A stretch of 64,000 bases of DNA from Sulfitobacter sp. SK012 (GTDB lineage Bacteria; Pseudomonadota; Alphaproteobacteria; Rhodobacterales; Rhodobacteraceae): assembly GCF_003352085.1 (NCBI RefSeq), contig NZ_CP025804.1:4154001-4218000 (forward strand), in the 5' to 3' direction. The notes beneath the pieces were generated by a model. The model ran no database searches, had not been told where the DNA came from, and saw only the letters and a list, made by a program, of their open reading frames with translations. Positions 63,842-64,000 of the stretch are shown here, in pieces. Each line of letters starts with the position of its first letter. Position 1 is the first letter of the stretch. A program made the translations under genes and the position numbers.

Positions 63842-64000
63842 ATGAAAATAGTCACTCAAGTGATTTTAGTGCTCGCAATTATGTCGGGCCCAGTTTTTGC
63901 GGAAGGTAATCCCGACAAAGGCAAGAAACTATTCTCCAAGTGCAAAGCTTGTCACATGGTCGGCGAAAAAGCCAAGAACCGGGTAGGCCCTGAATTGAAC
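63842..64000 (+). CDS. Class I cytochrome c, cut by right edge
   Basis: 53 codons visible. A signal peptide (MKIVTQVILVLAIMSGPVF, then AEG) precedes EGNPDKGKKLFSKCKACHMVGEKAKNRVGPELN, where CKACH is the haem c binding site (CxxCH) and GPELN the start of the loop leading to the distal Met. This is the cytochrome c2/c550-like family, a small periplasmic electron carrier. A strong SD (GGAGGA) lies 8 bases before the ATG. Confidence 0.92.
   Translation, partial: MKIVTQVILVLAIMSGPVFAEGNPDKGKKLFSKCKACHMVGEKAKNRVGPELN

Overview
The window is chromosomal DNA of a marine alphaproteobacterium, most likely a Roseobacter-group Rhodobacteraceae. The evidence is gene content and arrangement: an RpoHII-type heat-shock/oxidative-stress sigma factor, an iron-sulfur bacterial cryptochrome/photolyase, a membrane-anchored ThiF-like protein beside dut and coaBC, a DUF1467 gene beside methylmalonyl-CoA epimerase, the lppC-like/rsmI/yraN/gshB block, and moderately high G+C with many GTG/TTG starts. 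I saw no tRNA, rRNA, prophage, CRISPR array or intact insertion sequence.

Positions 1-49563 are mostly core genome. In order: NAD synthetase (cut by the left edge), an exported MORN-repeat protein, an ArsR-type regulator divergent from a NIPSNAP/ABM pair, photolyase and SDR, leuA behind a Leu-codon leader peptide, RidA and a VOC protein, the cell-elongation operon mreB-mreC-mreD-mrdA-rodA, GhrA-like reductase, M3 peptidase, thiF-like/dut/coaBC, rpoH divergent from cobU, comM, gshB/yraN/rsmI facing an lppC-like lipoprotein and glnD, murJ, a rhomboid-fold protein without catalytic residues, trpS, a class II deacetylase-like enzyme, methylmalonyl-CoA epimerase, a receiver-domain protein, an orphan Flp-like pilin, a DUF1501/DUF1800 pair and aspS.

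Positions 50036-57021 are a surface-polysaccharide locus on one strand. rfbF and rfbG make CDP-4-keto-6-deoxyglucose. They are followed by a 3,5-epimerase-like protein, a TylC3/NovU-type sugar C-methyltransferase, a hexapeptide acyltransferase, an NAD-dependent reductase/epimerase, a CmcI-like enzyme and a glycosyltransferase. This points to a C-methylated 6-deoxy sugar (inference).

Positions 57274-63214 are the most unusual part: a SARP-like winged-helix/TPR regulator divergent from a two-gene unit encoding a vanadium-haloperoxidase/PAP2 enzyme with nine perfect Asn-Ala-Gly repeats at its N-terminus and an intact subtilisin-family protease, neither with an evident signal peptide. A stand-alone class III nucleotide cyclase domain, possibly coupled to a small upstream ORF, converges on them. 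A cytochrome c gene is cut by the right edge.

Two RNA-level candidates stand out in the core: a long hairpin in the rpoH leader that buries its Shine-Dalgarno, and the leuA leader peptide whose Leu run and stop codon run into a 10-bp hairpin.
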